From: Puia dinghuensis
GTDB taxonomy: Bacteria; Bacteroidota; Bacteroidia; Chitinophagales; Chitinophagaceae
DNA length: 64,000 bases
Reading direction: 5' to 3'
Assembly (NCBI RefSeq): GCF_014642875.1
Contig: NZ_BMJC01000004.1
Location: forward strand, 482,070-546,069
Numbering within the stretch: the first letter of the stretch is position 1; each line of letters opens with the position of its first letter. Of this stretch, positions 25,821-34,330 are shown piece by piece. Under the pieces are notes generated by a model. The model worked only from the letters and a program-made list of their open reading frames with translations, made no database searches and was not told the origin of the DNA. A program made the translations under genes and the position numbers.

Positions 25821-27668
25821 ATGAGCGATGCAATAAAACATGAATGCGGATTGGCATTCATTCGGTTACGCAAGCCGTTCTCCTATTACCTCCAGAAATA
25901 CGGCACCGTACTATACGGCTTGAACAAGCTGTATCTCCTGATGGAAAAGCAGCACAACCGGGGACAGGATGGGGCAGGAGTCGCCTCCGTCAAGCTGAAC
26001 ATCGAACCCGGCCATCCCTTCCTGCATCGTATCCGCAGCGCTAATCACCAACCCATCGCCGACATTTTCTCGAAGATAATGGGTGAGGTAAAAGACCTCG
26101 AACAGTATCAACCCGATATTACCCAGCATCCCGGCCTGATGAAGGGCCATATCTCCCACCTGGGCGAACTCCTTCTCGGACATCTCCGCTATGGAACCCA
26201 GGGGAAGAATCTAGTGGAATTCTGCCACCCTTTTATAAAACGAAATACGATCCCCGCCCGCAACCTGGCCCTGGCGGGGAATTTTAATCTGGTGAATACC
26301 GACGAGCTTTTTGACCTCATCGGCATCGATCCGGGGGATTTCCAGAAGCAAAGCGACCTGGCCGCCATGATGGAAGTGATCCACCATTTCCTGGTGCGGG
26401 CCGATGAAGCATCCCCTGGCAGCCTCGACGTGGCAGGACTGCTGAAAAAGGCGGTTCCCCTCTTCGACGGTGGATTCACCGTCGGCGGGCTCATCGGCAA
26501 CGGCGACAGCTTTGTCTTTCGCGACGCCCATGGCATTCGCCCGGCATATTATTATATCAGCGATGACGTGGTCGTAGCCGCCTCGGAAAGAGCGGCCATC
26601 CGCACCGTCTTCAATGTGGGTGAGAACGAGGTGATGGAGCTGATGCCCGGCAAGGGCCTCATCGTAAAAGCCGGTGGCGAAGTCACCGTGGAAACGATCC
26701 TCGAGCCAAAGGAAAGAAGGGCTTGCAGCTTCGAACGCATCTATTTCTCCCGCGGCAGCGACGAGAAGATCTACCGCGAACGCATCGCCCTTGGCTACAA
26801 CCTCAGCGAACAGATACTCAACGCCATCAACCACGACCTGAAGAATAGCATTTTCTCCTTTATACCCAACACCGCGGAAGTCGCCTTTTACGGGCTTTGG
26901 AAAGGGATGGACGACTACCTGGAAAGGGTGAAGGTTCAGCGTATCCTCTCCTGGGGAAAAGATTTTTCCGAAGAGAAATTGAGGGAAATGCTCAGCCGCA
27001 AGATCCGCGTGGAAAAGGTCGCTATAAAGGATGTAAAGATGCGGACGTTCATAACGGAGGACACCAGCCGTAACGAGATGGTCCAGCACGTCTATGACAT
27101 CACCTATGGCACGGTGCGGAAAGACACCGATACCCTGGTCGTAATCGATGACTCCATCGTCAGGGGCACGACCCTCAAGGAGAGCATCATCCGGATGCTG
27201 GCCCGCCTTTCGCCAAAGAAGATCATCGTTGTATCCTCCGCCCCACAGATACGCTACCCGGACTGCTATGGCATCGACATGAGCAAGCTGGGCGACTTCA
27301 TCGCCTTCCGTGCGGCAGTGGAATTGATGAAAGATCGTGGGAAAGAAGCCTGTCTGCAAGAGCTGTACGATCGTTGCAAAGAGCTTGCCCGCACCGGCCA
27401 GCTGCACACGGAAAACGTCGTTCAGGGTGTCTATAAGCCCTTTACATCGGAAGAGATCGCCGACAAAATCGCTCAGCTGATCACGCCCCCCGAGATCAGC
27501 ACCCCGGTGCAGGTCATCTTCCAGACGATAGAATCCCTTCACAGGGCCTGTCCTACCAATACGGGTGACTGGTATTTCACCGGCAACTATCCGACGCCCG
27601 GTGGCAATAAGGTGGTGAACAAGGCATTTATGAACTATATGGAAGGGAAGAACGTCAGAGGCTATTAA
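25821..27668 (+). CDS. purF: Amidophosphoribosyltransferase, long Bacteroidota form
   Basis: A 615-residue enzyme catalysing the first step of purine synthesis: PRPP and glutamine to phosphoribosylamine. The N-terminal class II glutaminase domain begins at Cys9, preceded by an 8-residue leader that must be removed to free the catalytic cysteine. K-Q-H-N-R-G-Q-D-G-A-G and G-H-L-R-Y-G-T are glutaminase landmarks. The C-terminal phosphoribosyltransferase domain has the PRPP loop V-I-D-D-S-I-V-R-G-T-T (around 27140-27175). It is about 100 residues longer than the E. coli enzyme, with insertions inside the glutaminase half. It stands alone between two response regulators with its own promoter and terminator. 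Confidence 0.88.
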   Translation: MSDAIKHECGLAFIRLRKPFSYYLQKYGTVLYGLNKLYLLMEKQHNRGQDGAGVASVKLNIEPGHPFLHRIRSANHQPIADIFSKIMGEVKDLEQYQPDITQHPGLMKGHISHLGELLLGHLRYGTQGKNLVEFCHPFIKRNTIPARNLALAGNFNLVNTDELFDLIGIDPGDFQKQSDLAAMMEVIHHFLVRADEASPGSLDVAGLLKKAVPLFDGGFTVGGLIGNGDSFVFRDAHGIRPAYYYISDDVVVAASERAAIRTVFNVGENEVMELMPGKGLIVKAGGEVTVETILEPKERRACSFERIYFSRGSDEKIYRERIALGYNLSEQILNAINHDLKNSIFSFIPNTAEVAFYGLWKGMDDYLERVKVQRILSWGKDFSEEKLREMLSRKIRVEKVAIKDVKMRTFITEDTSRNEMVQHVYDITYGTVRKDTDTLVVIDDSIVRGTTLKESIIRMLARLSPKKIIVVSSAPQIRYPDCYGIDMSKLGDFIAFRAAVELMKDRGKEACLQELYDRCKELARTGQLHTENVVQGVYKPFTSEEIADKIAQLITPPEISTPVQVIFQTIESLHRACPTNTGDWYFTGNYPTPGGNKVVNKAFMNYMEGKNVRGY

Positions 27669-27838
27669 AAGGCCCCCATCCGTCAAAAAAATGCCCTCCT
27701 TAATTGAAGTTATCAGAGAAAATCCTTAATATTATATAGTTATTAGTACCCATCCCCTTAAAGTAACTTCTGTTTGGCTTGGTTAACGTTCTGCGTTAGT
27801 AATGTTTGATTCTTTCTCTTTTAGAAAATACAAGCGTT

Positions 27839-28480
27839 ATGAAGAAAGTTTCTATAATGATCGTCGACGATCATACCCTAATCCGGGAAACATGGAGTTT
27901 TTTGCTGGGAAAAAATGAGAATTTTGATGTCGTAGCGGAATGCGGCGATGGCGAAAGAGCTATTGAACTTGCCCGGGACAAGCGTCCCGATGTTGTGTTG
28001 CTCGATATCAATATGGCCCCTATGAGCGGTTTCGACGTCTTAAAGATGATCCGCAAATATTCCCCCGGCTCCAAGATCATCGGGGTGTCTATGCACTCCC
28101 AGCCCGCTTATGCCAAGAAAATGCTCCGGCTCGGCGCCAAAGGATATGTCACCAAGAACTCCCCCCGCCAGGAAATGCTCGAAGCCATTGCGGAGGTCAG
28201 CAACAATCACATCTACATCTGCCAGGAAGTAAAGAATATCCTTTCAGACCAGCTGCTCAACCAGGATCAGGTGAATCCCGACATCAATAATCTTTCCGAC
28301 CGTGAAATGCAGATCGTCAGGGCGCTGAAAGAAGGACTTTCCTCCAAGGAGATAGCTTCCGACCTCAATATTTCCCTCAAGACGGTGGAGGTTCACCGTC
28401 ACAATATTCTCAAGAAGCTGAAGCTGAAAAATACCGTCTCGCTCATCAATTTTATCAATTCTCAGGCATTCGATATCTAG
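27839..28480 (+). CDS. LuxR/NarL-type response regulator (copy 2)
   Basis: A 213-residue regulator, the same length as copy 1. I chose ATG 27839, which aligns exactly with the start of copy 1; an upstream in-frame start at 27806 would add eleven unrelated residues. Receiver residues are Asp10/Asp11, Asp56 (V-V-L-L-D-I-N-M) and the Lys in V-T-K-N-S. The helix-turn-helix has the same S-L-K-T-V-E-V-H-R-H-N-I recognition segment. No kinase is adjacent, so cross-talk with the kinase at 22444-24762 is likely. The SixA-like phosphatase follows after 24 nt and may be co-transcribed. Confidence 0.9.
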   Translation: MKKVSIMIVDDHTLIRETWSFLLGKNENFDVVAECGDGERAIELARDKRPDVVLLDINMAPMSGFDVLKMIRKYSPGSKIIGVSMHSQPAYAKKMLRLGAKGYVTKNSPRQEMLEAIAEVSNNHIYICQEVKNILSDQLLNQDQVNPDINNLSDREMQIVRALKEGLSSKEIASDLNISLKTVEVHRHNILKKLKLKNTVSLINFINSQAFDI

Positions 28481-28504
28481 GATTATTGCTAGATTTAGCG
28501 CCGA

Positions 28505-29008
28505 ATGAAGACCCTCTTGATCATCCGACACGCCAAGAGCAGTTGGGACGATGCTGCTAAAAGCGATATCGACCGCCCCCTCAACGACAGGGGAAAACGG
28601 GATGCTCCGGTGATGGCCGAAAGGCTCATAAAAGCCGGCATCACTATCGACCGGTTTGTATCCAGTCCTGCCAAAAGGGCCCGCCAGACGGCCGAACTAT
28701 TTGCACATGCGTTTGGAAAGAAAGACAAGCACATCCACTTCGTTCCCGAATTATACCACGCCACACATCCCATCTTTGACGAGGTGATCGAGGAGCTCGA
28801 CGACGAATATGATACCGTCGCGATCTTCTCGCACAATCCGGGCGTAACCGAATTTGTCAACACCCTGACGACCGTCCGGGTCGACAACATGCCTACCTGC
28901 GCCGTTTTTGCCGTAAAAAGCGATGCCAGACACTGGAAGGATTTCCGGTCGGCTGCCGGCCCGCAATTCTGGTTTTTTGATTATCCTAAGGCGGAAGGAA
29001 AGGGCTAA
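28505..29008 (+). CDS. SixA-like histidine phosphatase
   Basis: A 167-residue member of the histidine phosphatase (phosphoglycerate mutase) superfamily. The catalytic R-H motif is in I-I-R-H-A-K-S-S-W, with a second conserved Arg in S-S-P-A-K-R-A-R-Q-T and the second His in F-S-H-N-P-G. This is the short SixA form. In E. coli SixA dephosphorylates a phosphohistidine domain (of NPr or ArcB). Here its position 24 nt after a response regulator suggests possible action on His-Asp phosphorelay, but that is inference. Its stop overlaps by 4 nt the stop of the minus-strand glycosyltransferase gene. Confidence 0.85.
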   Translation: MKTLLIIRHAKSSWDDAAKSDIDRPLNDRGKRDAPVMAERLIKAGITIDRFVSSPAKRARQTAELFAHAFGKKDKHIHFVPELYHATHPIFDEVIEELDDEYDTVAIFSHNPGVTEFVNTLTTVRVDNMPTCAVFAVKSDARHWKDFRSAAGPQFWFFDYPKAEGKG

Positions 29009-30150
29009 GCCATTGGCCCCGACCGGGCGGCTCTCGCTTGCGTCAGCACCGACACCACCTCCCTGCGTAACGCCTCTCCCGCCGCTTCCTCCACTGGCCA
29101 GCCCGATACACTGTCTGCCATCATCAGCGCCTTTGCCAGGGAAAATTCGTCCTGCTCCACACAGGCCGCCCAGCCTTTTGATGCCAGATACAGGCCGAGA
29201 TATTCCTGCTCCGTCTGCCCGGGGGTAGGGATCAGCAGGGCGCGTTTCCCCATCCTTACCAGGTCCATGATCGTACTGTATCCACTCCGGGCAATGACCA
29301 GCCGGGTCTGGGCCATCTCCTTTTCGAGTTCCGCAGCCGCCAGGTGATCGTGAACCACTACCCCGGCCGGGACATCCCTCAAAGCGGGCGCGCCCCCGGG
29401 CAGTCCGCGTACCAGCACGATCCGGCCGGAATAGCCCGCGGCCTGCCGCAGGATACGCCTTTCCAATATCGTCCGCTGTGGTTCGGGGCCTGATAACAGC
29501 ACCAGAAGATCGGTGCTTTCCTGCGCACCGGCCTGCCCGCTCATCCGCGACAACCAGCCAATATAACGGACAGAGATAGCCGGCATCCGCGCAGGATTCG
29601 ACAGCTGCCCCGCCAGCGCTTCTTCACCCGCGATATCCGGTACCCAACACCGGGAGAATCGCCGGATAAACCGGTAGTTCAACTGCTGCAACAGGCGGTC
29701 GGTAACAGCACCGAAAGGAGTCCGGATCAGCAGCTGATGTGTCATAAATACGCAAAAAACGCCCGGGATCACCAACCCATAACGGTTGTCTGAAATAATA
29801 AGATCGGGCTGCTCCAGGCCCGCAAACCGCTTCAGCCAGACCTTTTCCTGCTTGACGCGGATCAATATTTTCGGGATAGCGCCGATGATCCGCAAAATAG
29901 TAAGGGCACGATTTTTGTCGTATTTGAGGCTATACCCTGGTAATTCTACGAAGGTCAAAGACGCAAATTCCCCCTGCAATAGCGCGCGCTGCGCGCCGGA
30001 AGCAGCGATAATTACCTCACATCTTTGATTTAGTAATTCCTTAATTATTGGGATACATCTGGTTGCGTGCCCTAGTCCCCAATCCAGCGGAGCAATTAGA
30101 ACCTTTAGGGATTCGTAAGTAGGATTGTTAATTTTTACGGGACCTGGCAA
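29005..30150 (-). CDS. GT-B glycosyltransferase (GT28-like)
   Basis: A 381-residue protein with the GT-B fold seen in UDP-GlcNAc transferases. The N-terminal loop D-W-G-L-G-H-A-T-R (nucleotide-sugar transferase type) is followed by a Rossmann-like half, and the C-terminal half has A-R-S-G-Y-S-T-I-M-D-L and the acceptor/donor segment I-P-T-P-G-Q-T-E-Q-E-Y, typical of the GT28 C-terminal domain. It likely transfers a sugar to a lipid or envelope acceptor. The start is uncertain: TTG 30150 is the only regular start codon upstream of the K-V-L-I-A-P strand. It is not MurG, since the length and motif order differ. Confidence 0.75.
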   Translation of the reverse strand: MPGPVKINNPTYESLKVLIAPLDWGLGHATRCIPIIKELLNQRCEVIIAASGAQRALLQGEFASLTFVELPGYSLKYDKNRALTILRIIGAIPKILIRVKQEKVWLKRFAGLEQPDLIISDNRYGLVIPGVFCVFMTHQLLIRTPFGAVTDRLLQQLNYRFIRRFSRCWVPDIAGEEALAGQLSNPARMPAISVRYIGWLSRMSGQAGAQESTDLLVLLSGPEPQRTILERRILRQAAGYSGRIVLVRGLPGGAPALRDVPAGVVVHDHLAAAELEKEMAQTRLVIARSGYSTIMDLVRMGKRALLIPTPGQTEQEYLGLYLASKGWAACVEQDEFSLAKALMMADSVSGWPVEEAAGEALRREVVSVLTQARAARSGPMA

Positions 30151-30201
30151 GTAGAGATACTATTTTCCGTCCAAAATAGTTAAATTAGTAGGATTAAGAT
30201 C

Positions 30202-30342
30202 ATGAAAACCACAAAACAGATATTGATTCTGTTGTTATTATTTAGTAGCATTGTAGTCCTCGGCTGCAGTTCGGGCCGGGGAATTGGGGGCAGCAGCAAG
30301 AAATGTGGCTGCGGATTGAACAAAGGTATGTCTGGTTATTAA
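30202..30342 (+). CDS. Small Cys-rich lipoprotein (46 residues)
   Basis: A short gene from ATG 30202 to TAA 30340-30342 coding 46 residues. The N-terminal Lys-rich and Leu/Ile-rich segment ends in a lipobox V-V-L-G-C (Cys22), so the mature lipoprotein has only 25 residues. These are Ser/Gly-rich and contain a compact C-G-C-G motif followed by a G-M-S-G-Y end. Family not recognised; the C-x-C could bind metal or be a redox pair. It lies 51 nt from the divergent glycosyltransferase start and 11 nt before the next + strand gene, which it may be co-transcribed with. Confidence 0.6.
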   Translation: MKTTKQILILLLLFSSIVVLGCSSGRGIGGSSKKCGCGLNKGMSGY

Positions 30343-30353
30343 AATCTAATAGA

Positions 30354-30602
30354 ATGAAAACTTGTAACAGGGATTTGCTTGTTCTGGTGAAAGATGAACA
30401 CATGAATGAAAAATCAATGGAGCGCGAGTTGGAACAATTAAATGACCTGTTGTTCCATTTCGAAACCATCGAAACTTTTTGTACTGCCCACGAGATCTTC
30501 GATATCAACAGGCATAAGACCCTGCAGCGTCTCACCAGCATTCAACGCATCGTCCGCCAAAAAGAGCTAAAGCCCTTCTTCTTCATCTGCAATAAGAACT
30601 AG
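30354..30602 (+). CDS. Hypothetical small helical protein
   Basis: An 82-residue protein starting at ATG 30354; an upstream in-frame start would overlap the lipoprotein gene. It is helical and charged, with acidic residues in the middle (M-E-R-E-L-E-Q-L-N-D-L) and basic residues near the C-terminus, and Cys at 4, 44 and 79. No signal or membrane span, so it is cytoplasmic. Family unknown to me. It overlaps the stop of the convergent aminotransferase gene by 4 nt. Confidence 0.55.
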   Translation: MKTCNRDLLVLVKDEHMNEKSMERELEQLNDLLFHFETIETFCTAHEIFDINRHKTLQRLTSIQRIVRQKELKPFFFICNKN

Positions 30603-31855
30603 CTAAGTTGCCGCATCGCCTCTCTTAGTTTCCCGATCATTTCAGGAATATCCTCCAGTTTGCACGTTCCGACACTGAGCCGGTACCACGGAGAACTTTT
30701 TGCCGCTCCAAACGCGGAGAACGGCACCACCGCAAGCCCCGCGGCATTCAGGAGATAGGAAGTGACAGCCGGCTGGTCGTCCAACACAACACCCTCCTTT
30801 GTCTTCTTACCCTTCAGATCGATCTTTATCGTCAGGTAAATGGCTGCTTCGGGGGCCAGGACATCCACATTAAATCCCTCCTGCTTCAAAGCGGCAAACC
30901 CGGCATGTATCTGATGCAGGCGATCGGAAACCGCTGCGCGAAAGGTCTTAAGATAGGCATCGATCGCCTCGCGCTTAGTGAGGTAGACAGCAGTCGCTTT
31001 TTGCTCGGCCATTGGCGCCCATGATCCAATGTGGCTCATGATCGCATTCATCCTGCTGATGATCTCCGCCGGACCAAAGGCCCAGCCTACCCGCACGCCC
31101 GTTGCGGCAAAGGCCTTGCTGATGGCGTCGACAAAAATGGTATACTCCCTCATCGCCGGATTCAGCGTCACCGGATTGTAGTGCGTGATCGTACCATACG
31201 TAAGCTGCCAGTACATCTGGTCATACAGCACGAATAATTTCTTTTCTCCCTCACCCCGCCGCTTATTCTCTTCCAGCACCAATTCGCAGATGGCGGAAAG
31301 GTCTTTCCTGGAAATAGTCGTGCCGGTGGGATTCTGCGGACTGCACAGACAGATCAGCGTGGCCTCCCGGACATGGGGCTGCAGCGCCGCTGCCGTCGGC
31401 ATGAAATTATTCTCCGCCGTTGCTTCGATGACGACGTGCACACCCTGGTTCAGGTGAGTGTAATGGTTGTTGTTCCACGACGGAACGGCGTAGATCACCT
31501 TGTCCCCCTTATCGATAAGCGTTCGAAAGAGGGAATAGATCAACGGCCGGCCGCCACTGGCCACAAGGATCTCGTTCGTGCCATATTTTAGCGACTCCCT
31601 GTCTTCCAGGAATGCGGAGATCGACTCGCGGAGATCGAGATTGCCTTCGGCAGCGGGATAATTGGTGAAATGCTTGCGATAAGCGTCGATTATCAGATCT
31701 TCCAGCTCCCGGGGGATGGGAAAGATAGCCGGATCGAAATCACCAACGGTGAAGTTGTAGATCTTTTCTCCCTTCCGGATCTTTTCGCGGATCTCGCCAC
31801 CAAGTTTGACGATCTCCGATCCGATAAGGGTTTCGGCAAGGTGAGATAATTTCAT
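30599..31855 (-). CDS. PLP-dependent aminotransferase (AspC/class I-II)
   Basis: A 418-residue fold-type I aminotransferase. Landmarks are N-P-T-G-T in the cofactor-binding loop, the Y-D-Q-M-Y strand, the catalytic Lys in S-K-A-F-A-A-T-G-V-R-V-G-W, and a C-terminal R-L-S-V-G segment with the substrate-binding Arg. It resembles bacterial aspartate or broad-range aminotransferases of subgroup I-gamma type, which transfer an amino group to 2-oxoglutarate. Exact amino-acid preference is not readable. It stands alone, just downstream on the minus strand of the tRNA-Thr gene, with its ATG 4 nt from the tRNA 3' end. Confidence 0.82.
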   Translation of the reverse strand: MKLSHLAETLIGSEIVKLGGEIREKIRKGEKIYNFTVGDFDPAIFPIPRELEDLIIDAYRKHFTNYPAAEGNLDLRESISAFLEDRESLKYGTNEILVASGGRPLIYSLFRTLIDKGDKVIYAVPSWNNNHYTHLNQGVHVVIEATAENNFMPTAAALQPHVREATLICLCSPQNPTGTTISRKDLSAICELVLEENKRRGEGEKKLFVLYDQMYWQLTYGTITHYNPVTLNPAMREYTIFVDAISKAFAATGVRVGWAFGPAEIISRMNAIMSHIGSWAPMAEQKATAVYLTKREAIDAYLKTFRAAVSDRLHQIHAGFAALKQEGFNVDVLAPEAAIYLTIKIDLKGKKTKEGVVLDDQPAVTSYLLNAAGLAVVPFSAFGAAKSSPWYRLSVGTCKLEDIPEMIGKLREAMRQLS

Positions 31856-31859
31856 CGGG

Positions 31860-31932
31860 AGCCAACTATCGGAATCGAACCGACGACCCTTTCATTACGA
31901 ATGAAATGCTCTACCAGCTGAGCTAAGTTGGC
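31860..31932 (-). tRNA. tRNA-Thr (anticodon CGU)
   Basis: Read on the minus strand, 73 nt fold into a full cloverleaf: 7-bp acceptor stem, D arm with GCTC/GAGC, 5-bp anticodon stem around the loop T-T-C-G-T-A-A (anticodon CGT in DNA), 5-nt variable loop, and a T arm with T-T-C-G-A-T-T. The discriminator base is T and CCA is not encoded. It reads ACG codons. The aminotransferase gene begins 4 nt after it, so both may share a transcript. Confidence 0.93.
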
Positions 31933-31994
31933 GCGCTGGGCCACCCGGTTTACCTGTCCGGACAGCTCCATCGGGGTGCAAAAATAGTAAAATC

Positions 31995-32480
31995 TTACTT
32001 CTTGCCCTCATTGTATTTTTTCTCTGCCTCCTGGGCCTTCTCGAAGTCGAGAACAACCCCATTGATGCAATACCGCAGTCCGGTAGGCGCCGGTCCATCA
32101 TTAAAGACATGACCCAGATGCGACTTGCAGCGTCCGCACATCACTTCCGTCCGATCCATCCCATATGAATGGTCAGCAGCATAAATGATGCTTCCCTTGC
32201 TGATTGGCTCGTAGAAGCTGGGCCAGCCGCAGCCGCTCTCGAATTTGGTGTCGCTGCGGAAAAGCGGATTGCCGCAGACCGCGCAATAGTAGGTCCCGAT
32301 TTCGTTACTGCTTTCAAAAGGGCTGGTCCAGGGCCGTTCGGTGCCCTTGTTCCGGGCGATGTCAAACACGTTCCGGGGAAGGATCTTCTTCCACTGGTCA
32401 TCGGTCAGGTTCACTTCCGAGTTGTCGGTATGGGAATAGACCGGATTGTTTTCCCTTTGAGCGGGGTCTTTTGTGTCCAT
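31995..32480 (-). CDS. msrB: Peptide methionine (R)-S-oxide reductase
   Basis: A 161-residue MsrB. Two zinc-binding C-x-x-C pairs are present (C-A-V-C and C-G-R-C), together with the S-G-C-G-W-P-S-F substrate block, H-L-G-H-V-F and the catalytic cysteine in R-Y-C-I-N. It reduces methionine-R-sulfoxide in proteins using thioredoxin. There is no signal peptide, so it acts in the cytoplasm. A resolving Cys may be the one in S-G-C-G-W. It is divergent from adk; 145 nt separate the two starts. Confidence 0.93.
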   Translation of the reverse strand: MDTKDPAQRENNPVYSHTDNSEVNLTDDQWKKILPRNVFDIARNKGTERPWTSPFESSNEIGTYYCAVCGNPLFRSDTKFESGCGWPSFYEPISKGSIIYAADHSYGMDRTEVMCGRCKSHLGHVFNDGPAPTGLRYCINGVVLDFEKAQEAEKKYNEGKK

Positions 32481-32588
32481 ATTGCTTGATTTTTACAGTC
32501 TCTTGATAAAATAACCACAAATCCGACCTTTCCGTTCATTTTTTAAGGCCAGGCCGAAAATGTTAAAGGATTTTTAAAGCCTGAATAC

Positions 32589-32596
32589 TATATTTG
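32589..32596 (+). promoter_or_regulatory. adk promoter −7 element
   Basis: An exact TAnnTTTG match (TATATTTG), 29 nt before the adk ATG. No good −33 box seen. Confidence 0.5.
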
Positions 32597-32625
32597 TCAA
32601 CTGACAAGGGTAAGTAGTACGTATT

Positions 32626-33207
32626 ATGTTCAATTTAATTTTATTTGGCCCGCCCGGCAGCGGAAAGGGCACACAGTCTGAACGATTGATTTCCAAATAT
32701 GGCCTGAAGCATCTCAGCACCGGTGATCTGCTTCGCAGTGAAATCGCCGGCCAAACGCCGCTGGGATTGGCAGCCAAAAGCTTTATGGACAAAGGGCAGC
32801 TTGTCCCCGACGAAGTGGTCATTGAAATGATCAGTTCCGCGCTCGACAACAACCCCCAGGCACATGGCTTTCTCTTCGATGGGTTTCCCCGAACAACAGC
32901 CCAGGCCGAAGCGCTCGACAAGCTGCTCAACCAGAAAGGTACTTCCATCGTCGTCGTCCTGGCCCTCCAGGTGAGCGAGAGAGAGCTGATCAAAAGACTG
33001 CTCAATCGCGGACTCACCTCTGGTCGTGCCGACGATGTCAACGAAGAGATCATCCGTAACCGCATCGCCGAATACGAGAAAAAGACCGCAGCCGTGGCAG
33101 ATCACTACAAGAAGTACGACAAGGTAGTGTATATCCACGGCGAAGGCGATGTCGACGAGATCTTCGTATCCCTCAGCAGGGAGATCGATCTGCGCGACCG
33201 GGCATAA
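32626..33207 (+). CDS. adk: Adenylate kinase
   Basis: A 193-residue short-form adenylate kinase. The P-loop is G-P-P-G-S-G-K-G-T near the N-terminus, the AMP-binding segment is H-L-S-T-G-D-L-L-R, F-D-G-F-P-R-T is the central motif, and R-G-L-T-S-G-R-A-D-D replaces a long zinc-binding LID, which marks the short variant. It interconverts ATP + AMP and 2 ADP. It is convergent with the HtrA-like gene, with 11 nt between stops, so no room is left for a dedicated terminator. Confidence 0.95.
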   Translation: MFNLILFGPPGSGKGTQSERLISKYGLKHLSTGDLLRSEIAGQTPLGLAAKSFMDKGQLVPDEVVIEMISSALDNNPQAHGFLFDGFPRTTAQAEALDKLLNQKGTSIVVVLALQVSERELIKRLLNRGLTSGRADDVNEEIIRNRIAEYEKKTAAVADHYKKYDKVVYIHGEGDVDEIFVSLSREIDLRDRA

Positions 33208-33218
33208 GCCCGAAGAGC

Positions 33219-34223
33219 CTACCTCATCTCTCCCGGCCTGACCGTCAGCGTAACCTTCCGGCCATTCCGCAGCACGTCGATCTCTACGGTGCGCCCGATG
33301 ACATCCGCATGTAATTGCTTATGCAGCTCATCCACCGTACCCACGGCATGCCCATTGAACGACACAATAATATCTCCCGTCCTGATCTCATTATTATAAG
33401 CCGGCTGATCCGGCACCACCTCGTATACATATACCCCCGTGGACTTATCCAGCCGGTTGGCGGCCACCATCCGTCCCGTGAGATTGACTAATTGTCCCGC
33501 AATACCCAGATAAGCCCTTTTAACCCGGCCTTCCATGATCAGTTTTCCTGCCACAAATGCAGCCAGGTTGGAAGAGACCGCGAAACAAAGGCCCTGTGCG
33601 GAGGCAATCGTGGCCGTATTGACACCAATAACTTGTCCAAGCGAGTTTACCAGCGGGCCGCCAGAGTTGCCTGGGTTGAGCGACGCATCGGTCTGGATTA
33701 TATCGTCTATCAGCCGACCATTGCTGGCCCGAAGTGTACGTCCAAGCGCACTTACGACCCCCGCCGTGACGGTATGCTGCAGTCCCAGCGGGTTACCGAT
33801 GGCGATAGCGATCTGTCCCGGCTGCAGCGATTCCGAGTCGGCAAAAGAAAGGGCCCTTAAGCCGGTGACATCGATCTTCAATACCGCGATATCCGTCGAG
33901 GGATCGGCTCCCTTCAGCTCTGCACTGACCGTCCGGCCATCCGCCAGCGATACCCTGATCTCTTGTGCCTGTTCGATGACATGGTTGTTCGTCACTACAA
34001 AACCATCCGTTGAAATGATGAACCCCGAACCCGACGCCGGCATTAGCCCTTGTTCGGGCTGCCTGCCCCGGCCCCGCCGTTGTTCGGCAGGCTTTTGTAC
34101 CTGTATATGTACGACGGCTTCCGCCACCTGCCCTACCACGCCCGTAATCGTCCGGGAATAACTGTCCAGCAGGTCCGCATCGCGTGGAGGAGCATAGTCG
34201 ATAAATGAATAATTGTTTTCCAT
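33219..34223 (-). CDS. HtrA/DegP-like serine protease, no signal peptide
   Basis: A 334-residue trypsin-like protease with one C-terminal PDZ domain (about 240-330). The triad is complete: His81 in N-N-H-V-I, Asp111 in T-D-I-A-V-L and Ser187 in G-N-S-G-G-P. Classical DegP/DegS enzymes are exported or membrane-anchored, but this N-terminus is polar and has neither a signal peptide nor a membrane span, so it would stay in the cytoplasm unless the start lies further upstream. An Arg/Gly/Gln-rich linker (about 45-60) precedes the protease domain. It is divergent from paaZ, and the shared 107-bp region holds a −7 element for paaZ. Confidence 0.85.
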   Translation of the reverse strand: MENNYSFIDYAPPRDADLLDSYSRTITGVVGQVAEAVVHIQVQKPAEQRRGRGRQPEQGLMPASGSGFIISTDGFVVTNNHVIEQAQEIRVSLADGRTVSAELKGADPSTDIAVLKIDVTGLRALSFADSESLQPGQIAIAIGNPLGLQHTVTAGVVSALGRTLRASNGRLIDDIIQTDASLNPGNSGGPLVNSLGQVIGVNTATIASAQGLCFAVSSNLAAFVAGKLIMEGRVKRAYLGIAGQLVNLTGRMVAANRLDKSTGVYVYEVVPDQPAYNNEIRTGDIIVSFNGHAVGTVDELHKQLHADVIGRTVEIDVLRNGRKVTLTVRPGEMR

Positions 34224-34299
34224 TCCCTTACCGGGACAAAAGACCGACCAAACTCGATCGACTGTCAGGCTGTCACAACTTCCGTGGAGGAAAATGCGT

Positions 34300-34307
34300 T
34301 AGTTTTG
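34300..34307 (+). promoter_or_regulatory. paaZ promoter −7 element
   Basis: An exact TAnnTTTG match (TAGTTTTG), 23 nt before the chosen paaZ ATG. It also supports the start at 34331 over upstream in-frame codons. The palindrome found at paaA is not present here. Confidence 0.5.
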
Positions 34308-34330
34308 AGGCAGACAAACGATTGTATACT

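Noticed and set aside
26211-27686. A 491-codon open frame on the minus strand opposite purF
   Set aside because: Antisense to purF, no family features, and no ribosome-binding site or promoter in the right place.
31860-31932. Integration site (att) at the tRNA-Thr gene
   Set aside because: No integrase gene and no direct repeat of the tRNA 3' end found in the neighbouring sequence.
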